Below, piece after piece: positions 44,975 through 56,100 of a stretch of 64,000 nucleotides of DNA (position 1 is its first letter; the number at the start of each line of letters is the position of its first letter). The position numbers were made by a program, and so were the translations under genes. Location: NCBI GenBank assembly GCA_032158125.1, contig JASKOT010000049.1, forward strand, positions 21,428 through 85,427. Direction: 5' to 3'. Source of the DNA: Papiliotrema nemorosa (lineage: Eukaryota; Basidiomycota; Tremellomycetes; Tremellales; Rhynchogastremaceae). The notes under the pieces are model-generated. The model was not told the DNA's origin, did no database searches, and saw nothing but the letters and a program-made list of their open reading frames with translations.

Positions 44975-46582
44975 CTACAAGGACGCCTTGGTCCTCGCTG
45001 CCCACATCATCCCGACAAAGCTCTGGCCTTCCGGACTCCTGGCACCGTTGATCTCCCATGGTCCCATTGGATTTACAACAGACGTCAACCATCCTTCCGA
45101 GTCAATCTTGACGACTACACCGTCGAAAGCCTTTTCTGCGGCCGCGTCGGTTGACGCGGAGGCTTGGTCAGGGTACATGTTGATGAATCGGTAATACGCA
45201 GCGACGACGATGGCGGTTCCAGCGGCTTCACCTCCTGACATCGCTGCTTGGTCAGCTCGAATCATGGGTCATGGGATAATGTTAAGGCTGCTCACCGTAA
45301 GACTGGTCCCAATACGACATGTAGTTTGGCAAAAGTCCCTCGTTCTGGGAATCAGTATCGGACTAGAGGGAAATCAGAGGAGACTTACGTTGAGTTGACC
45401 CAGCAAAGCCTTGAAGACTGTTCCGAGGGTATTCTTGACATCCGCAATCTGCCCCGTGAACGCCCCCGAACGTCCAGCCTCTTCGATGTTGGCCAGTATT
45501 CTCAAACCACCATGGACCATCCATCCATTTCCAGTGGCCCAGAATAGAGGATCGAAATCGTTTATATGACGATACAAGCCAGTCGACGGATCTAACAGTG
45601 CTGAACTCTCTAATTGCCATTGGGTGATTGCCAAGGAGAGGAGGTCGTCGTTTGATGTGTCACCGCCCAGGTCTATACGTCAGTCGATGCCATGGGGCTC
45701 GCGGTATACTGACAAGCTGGGAAAGGAGGGATCATTGAACCCATATCGGCCCAGAGTTGAAAGTAGCCATCTCGCTGGGAGAGTGTACCTAGGATCAGTA
45801 AAACAACGGCTCAAACTTGCTATGGACTCACCATTTTCGGAGGCAGACCCTTGTTGGAGGTATGCGAGTTGGTTGCCACACGCCCAAGCCAGTTGAGCGG
45901 AGCTTAGACCAGAGCTCAGACCGGATCTCACGTCGCTTCTCTGGGCATATCTAGCCAACAACCACACTCCCATCCCCAGCGCGACTGGGTCACCCAAAGA
46001 TCCATCTCCATTGATCAATGGTTTAGGAGATAGTGGGGTCGGAGTGGTGCTATAATCCAAGTAAGCCGCGAGATCAGTGACTGAAGCAGGGTTGTAGTTC
46101 CCCGGAGATCCCGTCCAGTCGTACCCTGCCAACCAGGCTTCTACGACCCACAAAGCCGCCCAAGGGACGTCCTTTGCAAAGGCCGTTCGGTCAAATTCGA
46201 AAGGGCCAAGTTTGGGAACATACACCTCGAGCAGGGATTCTACCAATGATCCGACTTCCCACGAATGGGTTGAAGATTCGATAGCATTGGTCATGATGGT
46301 GGGGAGGATCTTGGTTAGGTTGGTATATGATGCACTGTCGATCTTGTTGTTGGGTCGCAATGGCAGTAAAGTGACGTCCTTGCCAGAGACGAGAAGAGCG
46401 TTGGAGCTGAATCCCCATGTTGGAAGTGCTTTGATGGCGCCCGAGACCGCAGAGCCCACAGCGGCAGCTTGTCGTTTATCGTGGTGGGCATGTCGAGGGT
46501 GGTGAGGTTGGTGGTGCGAGGGTGCGGCTAGAGCGAGTGAAAGGAGAGGTGCGAGTGTGAGAAGGGGGCCAATGATGCGCAT
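44975..46582 (-). CDS. Secreted glycoside hydrolase, GH88/GH105 six-hairpin type
   Basis: A signal peptide (LLTLAPLLSLALAAPS) precedes a His-rich stretch and a KR site (HHDKR), a likely propeptide cleavage point. The catalytic-domain features resemble unsaturated rhamnogalacturonyl hydrolases: ALWVVEAWLAGYDWTGSPGNYN, GMGVWLLARYAQ, GYFQLWADMGSMIPPFPAY, LYRHINDFDPLFWATGNGWMVHG and the C-terminal EGQSFVGMMWAA. Exons are separated by introns at about 45787-45833, 45674-45712, 45344-45386 and 45245-45295. Start ATG 46582, stop 44975-44977. Likely acts on a plant or microbial polysaccharide fragment outside the cell; the exact bond is not known. Confidence 0.78.
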
Positions 46583-46608
46583 GGCGCCGGAATGCTACAG
46601 GTGGAAGA

Positions 46609-46642
<34 letters not shown>

Positions 46643-47478
46643 GATGTCGTCGTCGCTCGAGGTTGAATGATGGGGATGTCGACTTTGGTCGACGGGTCTT
46701 TGTGTTCTGATAGAAGAGGGTGTCAAAATCGAAAGGACAGTGAGGCAATCAACGCAAACACTTGTCGTCTACACAGAGGACTACAGGCAGATGATGATAC
46801 AAGAGAAAAGTAAAAGAGAGGAGAATGGGAGAACAAAGGATGAGGGTCGAGAGACGAAGTTGCCAAGACTTGGCGCGTTTCGAGGACAATCAACAATCCT
46901 CTTGGACCTAGGACGCTCTTCATGCATGGTCGTATCGAGCAATATTCTTCTTATTCTTCTACATGGTCTAGACCATACATCTACAAAGGCTCTGAGCAAC
47001 TGACGGTTTGGTGGGTGTGAGAATGAACCTTGTCAAAGGATGGTTTCCACCACAATCTCTCGGCGCAATCGAGCACACGCTCTGCAGGTCCCGATCATTC
47101 CTATTCACCACAACTGACCCGTCTCAAAGCTCCACTGGGGCCAGGTCGACTCGACTTCTCTACCATTGCATCGGTCTCTCACGCAGCTTCAGCTGAAGTA
47201 GACCGGACTACACCTCTCGACATTTTTTTCTGCGCGTTCGTCGAGCTCGACGTGATAGAGATAAGCTTATTCCCCTTATAACACGTGCTCCCATTGAGGC
47301 AAGTCGCTTTCTGCGGATGCTGATTCCCTTACGACATATAAGAGGTCAACTTTCATGCAGCAAGAGGCAACGATGGATGGGTGATACATTCAAGCCTGTC
47401 ATGCGAGATCATCAAAAGCGGCACAGCAGACCCCCGGCAGTTTGACAACACTTTACAAGTCTCCAGGTCCTCGAGTCC
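46583..47478. other. Upstream region of the glycosidase gene and 3' region of the Pro-rich gene
   Basis: About 900 bp without a supported gene. Contains a TTG microsatellite near the glycosidase start. Confidence 0.45.
46611..46643 (+). repeat. (TTG)11 microsatellite
   Basis: Eleven uninterrupted TTG triplets (CAA on the coding strand) about 30-60 bp upstream of the glycosidase ATG, so within its probable 5' UTR. Confidence 0.9.
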
Positions 47479-48186
47479 TTACCACCTCCCCACCAACTGC
47501 GGGGCCATCGTAGTGGGATACCCCCATAATGGCCCACCGGGTAGCGCGGCATGAGGGACATCTGCTTTACCTACAGAGAAGCAAAACCGCCTGTAATCCG
47601 GTTTGAATCGCCTTGTATATCCAGGCTGGCCGTAGACATGTGGAAGGGGAGTGACGCTTTCCCAGCCGAACAATGGGGAAGGGCCGCAACCGAGGTTCAG
47701 CAATGGTCGAGCGGGGGTGTATGGGTGAGGGATGGGACCTTGAGGGAGGAAAGCGGCCGGGTGAATAGGAGGAGCAGCGTGGACTGCTCCTTGTGCTGCG
47801 AATACCGGTGTAGTGAAGTGAGGTACGGCTTGATTTTGGCCGAAGATGGGTGGACGGTGTAGATATTGCTGCTGGCTGAGTCGAGGCGGATGTGGCGCAT
47901 CGGCATTACCTCCCAAGTCAAAGTTGACCTGTTTCCTGTGTCTGTTCTTTGCACATTCCTCGCATGGACCAACCTTTTCTTCTCGCTGCTTCTTTCTGGT
48001 CTTATCATCCTGACGTTCTGGAGGGAAATGGTCAGCCTGACTGTCGTAGCCAGAATGGGACGATGAGTCTGAGGCGGCTTCGATCTCCCTGCAAACATCA
48101 GTGCTGCGAGTCCGCCTGGTCGCTCGACCTACTTGATTTGAGCCATCGTGGTCTAGCCCGTGATTGGTAAGAGGGTTACATCTCAT
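47479..48186 (-). CDS. Pro/His-rich hypothetical protein
   Basis: Single open frame of 235 residues from ATG 48186. The N-terminal half is charged (EIEAASDSSSHSGYDSQADH and KTRKKQREEK). A short CEECAKNRHRKQVNFDLGG follows, and the second half is Pro/Ala/Gly-rich with aromatic residues (PLFGWESVTPLPHVYGQPGY). One CxxC pair is present but no zinc-finger pattern. No signal peptide or membrane segment. An intron could be hidden near 48060. I do not recognise it. Confidence 0.5.
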   Translation of the reverse strand: MRCNPLTNHGLDHDGSNQVGRATRRTRSTDVCREIEAASDSSSHSGYDSQADHFPPERQDDKTRKKQREEKVGPCEECAKNRHRKQVNFDLGGNADAPHPPRLSQQQYLHRPPIFGQNQAVPHFTTPVFAAQGAVHAAPPIHPAAFLPQGPIPHPYTPARPLLNLGCGPSPLFGWESVTPLPHVYGQPGYTRRFKPDYRRFCFSVGKADVPHAALPGGPLWGYPTTMAPQLVGRW

Positions 48187-48517
48187 GTCATCTTGCTATA
48201 TCCCTCCTCAACATGATCATCTCATCGTCATGGTCGTTCCGTTCATTTGGCTGTCCTTTGAACGCCTACCCCTAGGTAGATCCGTCCACCATCTGATCTC
48301 GAGTGGCAAACGGCAGGCAACCAAGCGTACTTTCCCGTAGGAATCGCCCCAGCACTCTCGGCTTGACAGCGATGCGGTTTACGGAGAGATCAGGAACTAT
48401 GTATGCGATGTGATAACTATGCATGATTGTATTGACATACTTTACAACGTGATTCGGTACACTGCTCATCTCATCTCCTCGATAACCGTCCACTTGGCTC
48501 GGGCATTCCAACTGGGT
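48187..48517. other. Short intergenic region, nothing recognised
   Basis: Between the Tyr-rich peptide's stop and the Pro-rich gene. No motif seen. Confidence 0.4.
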
Positions 48518-48679
48518 TCACCAATACGTCCCCGTCATATACGCATAAGGGTTGTACATTCCGGAGTAGCCCAGTCCATAATTCGGTCCATAGCCGTATC
48601 TTCCCCATCCGCTGAACATGTTGCCGTACATGTACGGGTAAGAACTGACAATCGGTCCGGCGGCAGTGTACATGTACAT
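48518..48679 (-). CDS. 53-residue Tyr/Gly/Met-rich peptide
   Basis: Small frame of 53 codons from ATG 48679 to the TGA at 48518-48520. It contains 14 Tyr, 9 Gly and 7 Met, in runs such as MYMYTAAGP, SYPYMYGNMF and GRYGYGPNYGLGYSGMYNP. No signal peptide is evident and no Cys or Lys is present. Just upstream a good intron (CAG|GTACGT ... GCTAATGCGTTAG|G, about 35 nt) places an acceptor one base before the ATG, implying a 5' UTR intron. Biased composition over a short frame with splice signals supports a real gene. Tyr/Gly-rich peptides form sticky or cross-linkable matrices in other systems; its role here is unknown. Confidence 0.5.
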   Translation of the reverse strand: MYMYTAAGPIVSSYPYMYGNMFSGWGRYGYGPNYGLGYSGMYNPYAYMTGTYW

Positions 48680-49344
48680 CCTAACGCATTAGCTCCATCA
48701 TTACCTCGACGTACCTGTATAATATAGGCGTTATCAGAAACGGTAGAGTGTGGCTAAGCAAGATCACTGATCAAAGTAGTGCAAATTGGTCTGTTGTCTC
48801 GTAGATCGTCAAGTGATCGACGTCCCACGAGTCGTCGACCCTTTTATACCTTCGAGCCGTATCTACCGGCTCTTGGTCAACCGGCAACTCGAGGAGTCAA
48901 CATCTTTGCTCAAATTTCGATTATGTTTCGAGGTCACCTAAACCTGTCAGACATTTGGCAATCCTTTTCGAACCTCCGTACGAGGGTTTTCTGACGTCAG
49001 GCTCGTGAGTGACATCGTCAAGCTTTTGACCTTTCCTTTCATCAACGTCCTTACAGATACGAACGTATGGGAAATGTGATCGGGTCAGTGCTCGTGAAAC
49101 AGCAGGCGCATTACCCGGGGCCCTCCAAGCAGTAAAGCTAGGTCAAAGGTTGACCGTTCGAGACGTTGCAAAGGATGCTGGTCTACCTGCCAAATTGTGT
49201 CAGTCAGCTGAATGTCACTCGTCTGTCTCTGAACATCCATATTCTACGGATCATCCATCCATCTATCCAGTCCCCATTCCGATCAACCCTTCCTCACCCC
49301 TTTTCAAGTCCATCAGCCCCATAACCCTCTGGGCACCCCTCGTC
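48680..49344. promoter_or_regulatory. Divergent promoter region between peptide gene and Ser-rich membrane protein
   Basis: Contains the 5' intron of the Tyr-rich gene (about 48681-48716) and the 10-bp palindrome CTGACGTCAG at 48991-49000, a bZIP-type site roughly midway between the two divergent starts. Confidence 0.4.
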
Positions 49345-50441
49345 ATGCCGTCCGACCCAAGAGCCGCCTCGTCCTCTTCCGGCGCTAGGCCTTCTTCCTC
49401 TTCGTCCTCCTCGACAAAACCCTCCAGCTCATCGTCTTCCGATCCGAAGAAAGCGGCAGCGTCTTCATCTTCATCGTCTTCTCGCCCCTCATCGAGCAGT
49501 AGCAGCGGTGGCTCGTCATCCTCTTCATCTTCTGCCGCAAAACCCACCCAGCCCACGGCAAACATCTCCGCCAACGCGTGGATGTCATTCTTCCTATTCG
49601 TCTGTCTCGTCTTGATCATCTTACAGGGACCTCTAGGTCTTTCCGGTACAGGATCTGGTTTGATGTCTATGGGTGGGTTTGGGTTTGGTATGGGTGGGTT
49701 GCCGGGATGTGGTGGATACGTAGCTGCTGCTGTACCTTGGTGCGCTCCTGCCCCGGCTCCCGTCGCTGCGCCATACATGCCTCTGGCGCCTGTAGCCCCT
49801 GTAACACCTGCGATGCCTGTCCAAGCAATTTATCGAGCACCTCAACCTCAGGTGATAGTTCAAACCCCCCCTAGGTATCCTGCGCCGCAGATGGGAGGTC
49901 AAGGGTATGTGGCCAGTCCTCAAGGTGGCGGTGGGTACTCTTGGTATGCCAATCCATACCCAAATCAAGGCAAGTCCTCCGTCCATCATGGATGCTGACA
50001 AGTAGGAGGAGGGTATAGACGCCCGTCTCAGCCTGTATCGGTCCAGTACCAAAGACCAGGGATGCAAATACAAGTGGAGACAGGTATGCTCTGTTGGTAT
50101 TTCCCATACGCATGTCAACCTCTGATCCCATACGCGTACGCCCGTGACTCCCCACCTTCAAACTTGATTGATCGTACTCATAATACTGCTCAATATCCAT
50201 TGGTACCTACGACAGGTGGGAGAAGTCCCCCGGTGCAGGTCCAGCATCAAGGTCCAGCTGTGCCCGTCCAGCCTGTAGCCCCCATACCGGGTGAGTCGAC
50301 CTGTAGTATTTTGGCTGACGGCCAGTCACACCACCTGCCAGCCCCGAGTTTGTAGCTGGACTAGCCAACCTCGAATCTGCCTTCTATCCATTACTTGTAG
50401 GCGCTATAGCTCTTCTGGTCATCTTTGATTACGCCTCATAG
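49345..50441 (+). CDS. Ser-rich two-helix membrane protein with a GC-AG intron
   Basis: Four exons (49345-49969, 50006-50083, 50216-50290, 50326-50441) join in phase to 297 residues. The N-terminal 75 residues are largely Ser (SSSSSSSTKPSSSSSS-like). A membrane helix follows (WMSFFLFVCLVLIILQGPLGL), then a Gly/Pro/Val/Gln-rich region (GGFGFGMGGLPGCGGY and VQVQHQGPAVPVQPVAP). A C-terminal helix reads YPLLVGAIALLVIFDYAS. The first intron (49970-50005) uses a GC donor in ideal context, AAG|GCAAGT. Its acceptor is at 50005, or at 50002, which also keeps frame. The ATG at 49345 is preferred, since nothing upstream in frame looks coding. No family recognised. Confidence 0.65.
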
Positions 50442-50539
50442 TCGATGCATGCCACTCTCACGTAATCGGACCTATGCACTACGCGACTCTCTCTCCCATC
50501 TGAAGTCTATCCACACACTTCGAAGTCTTCAACTCTCCC

Positions 50540-52900
50540 ATGATCCCACGCAGACAGCGTCGAGGACCATGGGTATCACTTCGTACATCTACTCAGCGCC
50601 TGTATAGGCAGATTCGGGAAAAGGGGGTGTACCCCATTCTCGCTGGATTACCTCTTACGCTCGTCCGGAAATTCCGTCGAGAGGCTCGGTTCAGACTCGC
50701 CATTCTGGCTCTTGCGCTTCTATCCACTCTAGCCTACACATGCGCTTCGTCACCGCGTAATCTCGAGCCAATACTGTTTCCTCCGAGATTGACCCACCCC
50801 GAAGTCGCCTTTCGACAGTTGAGAGAGGATATAGCCGGTGGGAAGGTCAACTTACATCCTATAGAAAATGGACAGCTGGTCGTCGATCGCTCGTCGACTA
50901 TACATCCCATTGAACAGCTCATCATTACCGCCCAGGAGGAGTGGGAGAGAAAGGTGGCATCTCAGAGTCGGACCTTGAAAGAAGCAGTGAGGGTTTATGA
51001 GAAACGGTATGGCAGGTCGCCTCCTCTTGGTTTCGACAAGTGGTGGAAATACGTCGTGTGAGCATGTCAATCCTTCTTCGTCTCCTGCCCTTCGTATATC
51101 TATATCATATCGAGAAGAACATGGAAGAATGGGCGCAAGCTGATACGCATTTTAGCGACAATGAGGTCGTCTTACCTGACGAATACGACAGGATCAATAA
51201 TGACATTGACCTATACTGGTCTTTCCCCCATGCCCAACTTCGCAGTCTGAACGATGCATCTCAAATAGCCGAGGATACCTACACCCTCCGCGTCAAAGAT
51301 GGCACCCTGACGACTTTCCGGACATTTGCTCCTGGGGCTTATCGACGAGCGGTGCAAGATCACGAACAGCAACTCGAACTGATCCGACCCGTGATTCGAT
51401 GGTTGCCCGATGTCAATATCACTTTTACATTACACGATCATGGACATAGAACTGTATCATGGCAACATCGGATGGACCTCAAATCTGGGAAAGCATTGGA
51501 AGAGGGGTACAAACCCTGGCCGTTTAAAGGGTTCGAATTGGCTTGTCCACCGGATTCACCTATGGCCAAGACGAGCACGAGATATAGTGCGAGGGACGAC
51601 CGCGATCAATCGGGAGAAAAAAAACTGTCGGGGAAGACGTTTACGCATACGACAAAAGGTGTAGCGGATATATGTCAACATCCAGAGTACGAAGACATCC
51701 ACGGGACCACGGCTAGACGACCTCCCTCTCATGGTGATTCTATATTCCCCCAAGTCATCTTTGCCCTTTCGAAAACGTCGACTCAGGTCGAACTGCAGGG
51801 TGCGTCATTATACCTCTGGACCGATCATCGAAAAGCGCCGTATATCCCTTGGAGGAGGAAGTATCGCCGGCGGGCGGTATGGCGAGGTGCGGGGACCGGT
51901 CAGTGGTGTGCGAGAGATACTTTGTGGAGGGACGGACAGAGATTTCGATTAGTCAATCTGACAATGGATTGGGGGGATGAAGAGGTGGATCTGATCTTAC
52001 CTAGATCAGAATGGACGTCCCCGACTTCTCCCTCTGCGCAGGATGGTGCGAATGTTGGGATAAACACTGTCCGGATGAAGAGGAACAACTTATCGGAAGC
52101 GTTGTTTGATTTCGGCTTCGCAACCACCACTGGGAAAGCAGTCTGTAAGTTTCGCCGTGTACCTTACTCGTGTTTCTTTACCTGAGACGTGGCGGGCTCA
52201 CGTTTAGTATGCTCGGAAGAGGATGGGACTTGCGATACGATCAACAAGGAATTCCCCCATGGAAAGTATATGGATCGGTGGGACGCCGCAAAGTACAGGT
52301 ATATCGTGGACGTGTAAGTCACTCCATGTCGCTCTTTCAATATCCGTCGTCGTCATCGCGGGGAGGAGCTCATGTCTAGTGACGGCAACGGATGGTCTGG
52401 GCGGTTCCAGCAACTGCTCCTTACCGGATCAGTCATCCTCAAATCGTCCATGGTCGGTGAGTCGCATATGACAGACTACAGAAAATATCATTCTTGGTGC
52501 TGATGACAAGTCGAATGGTGGCATGATAGGTTACAACCCTGGGTCCACTACGTTCCTATCAACGTCGACTATTCCGATTTATACGACACTGTAGCCTACG
52601 TGAGTCACTCCTTTGCTTTGTCCATGTCCACCTCTCAATGTACCTCTCTCCCTTGACTCTTCCGAGTTTTGCCCTCGCCATGGGCATGAATGACCATCAT
52701 CTGACGGTCAGTTGCAATCGCACGACGAACGCGCGAGGGAGATTGGCCAAGCCGCACGAGAGTGGACCACCCGATCTTGGCGCAAAGTCGACCTGATAGC
52801 GTACAATTTCAGGCTTTACCTCGAATGGGCGAGGTTGTTATCGGACAACAGGGAGAGTCTCGTCTATGATCCACGTATGGAGCAGGTCAGGCGGGCTTGA
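50540..52900 (+). CDS. CAP10-like glycosyltransferase family 90 (capsule-associated type)
   Basis: Type II membrane protein. A basic N terminus (MIPRRQRRGPW) leads to a signal anchor (RLAILALALLSTLAYTCAS) and the family stem LGFDKWWKYV, then LPDEYDRINNDIDLYWSFP. The luminal catalytic region shows ADICQHPEYEDIHG, LYLWTDHRKAPYIPW, RRAVWRGAGTGQW and FPHGKYMDRWDAAKYRYIVDVDGNGWSGRF, with LLTGSVILKSSMV, WVHYVPINVDYSDLY and the C-terminal YNFRLYLEWARLL. This order is that of GT90/CAP10 enzymes, which add xylose or similar sugars to capsule polysaccharide and glycolipids in Cryptococcus. Introns lie at about 51055-51110, 52145-52206, 52312-52376, 52451-52528 and 52598-52711. Which CAP or CXT paralogue this is cannot be told. 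Confidence 0.85.
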
Positions 52901-53100
52901 CGTGGTAAGAGAATAGCCTGGCGTTATAATCGTCGGGTTGTTCTTGGGCTTTGAGACTCGGGAATTGTCATGCAATCGTGTATAGGATACATGATGACTA
53001 GGACGAAACATGAACGAGTGGTAATATAAAGCTTGTATGTAGAAATCTCAGATCATAAAACGTCGTATATGTCAAACACAAATACCCAGAGCAACAATGA

Positions 53101-53132
53101 TTCCTCCGCCCTGGCATTCCTCCGCCCTGGCA
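53101..53132. repeat. 16-bp perfect tandem duplication
   Basis: TTCCTCCGCCCTGGCA occurs twice head to tail just downstream of the phospholipase D stop, in its presumed 3' UTR. Confidence 0.85.
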
Positions 53133-53155
53133 TATTTTACGGTCAAATGCGTAGC

Positions 53156-56100
53156 CTAATCGTAGATGGGCAAAGGGAGGATCCTGTCGCTCTGCGATAG
53201 TCAGCATTGCACCTTGATCTGGAGATATCACTAACCTGGAACAGGAATTGCCCGGCGGTATCTTCCTGTTCTAGGAATCGCGTAGAGTAGAGAACTACCA
53301 TTAGCCCATATGCCAATAGCAACTTGTCGTGGCTCACCCAAATGGCCCCTTACTTCATTCAGCAACGCCTCCATGTCATCCCTCTCCCACTGCTGCCATG
53401 CATCATTAGGTCCCGAAGGTTCCCTCGTGTGTCCACCTCCATTGGCTCCAGCAGCGTTCACCCCGGCGTCGTCAACCTTGGTTGACGCCTGGCTCTTTGG
53501 CGATCCAGGGGCTTTGTGTTCGACCTTGCCCTTGTGATCGCTCCCTTCTCCTTGACCTACTGCACCACCACCGCTGCCTCCTCCCCCAGCACCATGAGTC
53601 CCCGGTCCATCATGTACGACTTTTACCGGTTCGTCCTGTCCTGGTTGGGTGACATCTTCCGGAGTCCTATTGAACTTTTCAGCATGATTTGCAAAAGCCT
53701 TGTACGCCGCCCAGGTAGTGACCAGATCGTCTGGAATACACCTGAAGACTTTTCTGAAAATCTCGGTATTGTGCACGGCCGTCGCGACCCACATGTCTTT
53801 CCAGAATGTATCATCTAGCGGATCATGGAATCGATTCGGGTTGATCTTGGGTGTGGGAGTAGGCATCGACCAGGGAGAAACGCCGACTTTGGCCGAGAGG
53901 TGTTTTCGGAGGGTTTTTCGAGCTGCAATAGCCGCTTTTTCATCCTCGGTATGTTCGTCCCGCTCGATGTCTTTGTTGGGAATTGCATCGTCATTCTTGA
54001 CCGCGTTGGAGGGAGCTCCGTATGGTTCTTGATCTTGGGGATCCCCTCTGACCCGGGGTACGCCACTCTTCGAAGCTTTGGGATCCTCGTCAAGTACAGT
54101 ATCTTTGTGTTTGACTTCTCCAGGTACAGTCGCCTCTTTCGGGCCGGCGTTTTCACCTCCAGTACCCGCTTCTCCCTCTTCGATGAGATCGAATAGAGGC
54201 GCTCCATTCGCGTGCGAGGCAGAAGGTCTCCTTTCAAAGATAGTCTTTTCTTCCAAGGTAGGAACGATGGAACTGGCAAATCCAGAAGTCCTGTTCCCGT
54301 GTTCATCGTAGTCTTCCCGTTCATCTGGATCTCCGTTGAATCGTTCAGGCGAAGCGGCGAATTCTCCGGATTTGACGACGGCAATGGGATGTATGACTTT
54401 GTCGGCGACGCGGTGTACATTGTCGACCATGTTCTCGCTCATTCCCTTTGTGACTGAAGTCAATGCGATCCCTTCATAATATTGGACTCACTTGAGGATA
54501 GACCAGACGCAACGGTAACTGCAAACCGATCACCGGCACTTCGCTTCTTGATCTTGGTCACTCCACGTGTCATCCCTTCATCCTCTTGCTCATGATCAGG
54601 ATCCCAAGTCTCCACCTCGTCATCGGGCGCGATAGGCTTTCGGTTCATGAGCTCGTCCTCTTCAATGGCATCTACGTCGACTCCTAGATGTTCACGCATG
54701 AGTCGCACACGAAGAGTATGAGCGAATCGTCCGACCTTGAAAGGCTTGCCAGCCATGGTGCTGGAGATTAGCAAGGGGCGATCGATACTACTTACCCGTC
54801 AATCATGTCGGTATCCCTGATCACAGCAAGCAGCTCGGAATCTCGATCTCCCCGCTGAGATCTCTCATTGATATTGGCCGAACCACACAAGACCAATCCT
54901 GACATAAGCATCAACACCCTATGGAGCTCTGAGCAGACTCACGATCATCCACGATCATCGTCTTTCCATGAATATACACCTGCTCCGTGGTCAAGACTCC
55001 ACTCTTGAACTTTGCCCACCCTCTCAAACTGAAGAAAGTGATATATTCATCCGGATCAATCCCCTCCTTCCTCAACCTCGAGAAGATTGAATGGGTACCT
55101 CGACAAATGGTACGATTTTGACATTCCATAATGAGTCGGACGGAACTTGCTTCGCCAGAATCGATAGGATACGTGTAGCCCGGTAATAGGGGGATAACGA
55201 TACATGCTCGCCAGGGTGTGTCCTCCTTGTGAGCTTTGATAATTCGGTTGACTAGGGCGTCTCCAATCTGATTGTGTATCGTCACTCCGTCGACGACGGT
55301 AGAAGTGATGAAGAATTGGTTTTCAATGTAGACAAAGTGTTCGGACATTTCAATTGCTGGCCATTAGCTGTGCCGCGATCTCCTATCCTTGCTTGATGAC
55401 TCACACTTGCAGTATGCATTCTGAATCGAGTGCTCGATCTTCTCCAGTGTACCCATAGACCACGGGCCCACAGACCGACAGATTTGCACCTCGCATGTCC
55501 CTTGGAGTTTCAGATCGTGCAGTTCCCGATCGGTGAAATCGGCCGCGGGCAACAAGAATGGCATTCGACGCTTGTGATTCTGCCTCATCAGCCCTCCCTC
55601 TTATTCGCGCAAGGGGAGACTGACCTTTGTCCTGATGAGGAGATTCCATCGCTGGACGAAATGGCGGCATATATCTCTTGCAGGCTGACCGACAATTTGC
55701 AGTCCGACATCATGCCATGGCATTCGGGGCACCTTTCCTCTGTCGAAAACATCTTCGAACGGTTTGTCAAGGTTGGAATATTCGGCTACTCGCTCGTTGG
55801 AGTAATCCTTCCCTCGCCAAACGGGTCCATTGGGCCCCGAAGGCTCGGTGTGGTCCTCGTCGGTAAGGATGTGCTGAGAAGTATCCCATCGACCATAACA
55901 ACTATGCTATCAGAACTGCGCAAGACTCTGATTCAGGGAACTCACAGATCCAGACCTCCCATGAAGGCAATCGTTTCGTCGATCACACACATTTTCTCAT
56001 GCTACCTGTCAGCAGTTTTCTTGGTATTTCATCGGCCACTCACATGGGACCAATAGAAGGTACCCGTCTGGAAATGACTTGGTGACCTTTGGACCATGAT

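Noticed and set aside
49263..49778. 171-codon minus-strand frame rich in Glu/Asp
   Set aside because: Antisense of the poly-Ser region of the Ser-rich membrane protein, whose exons join cleanly.
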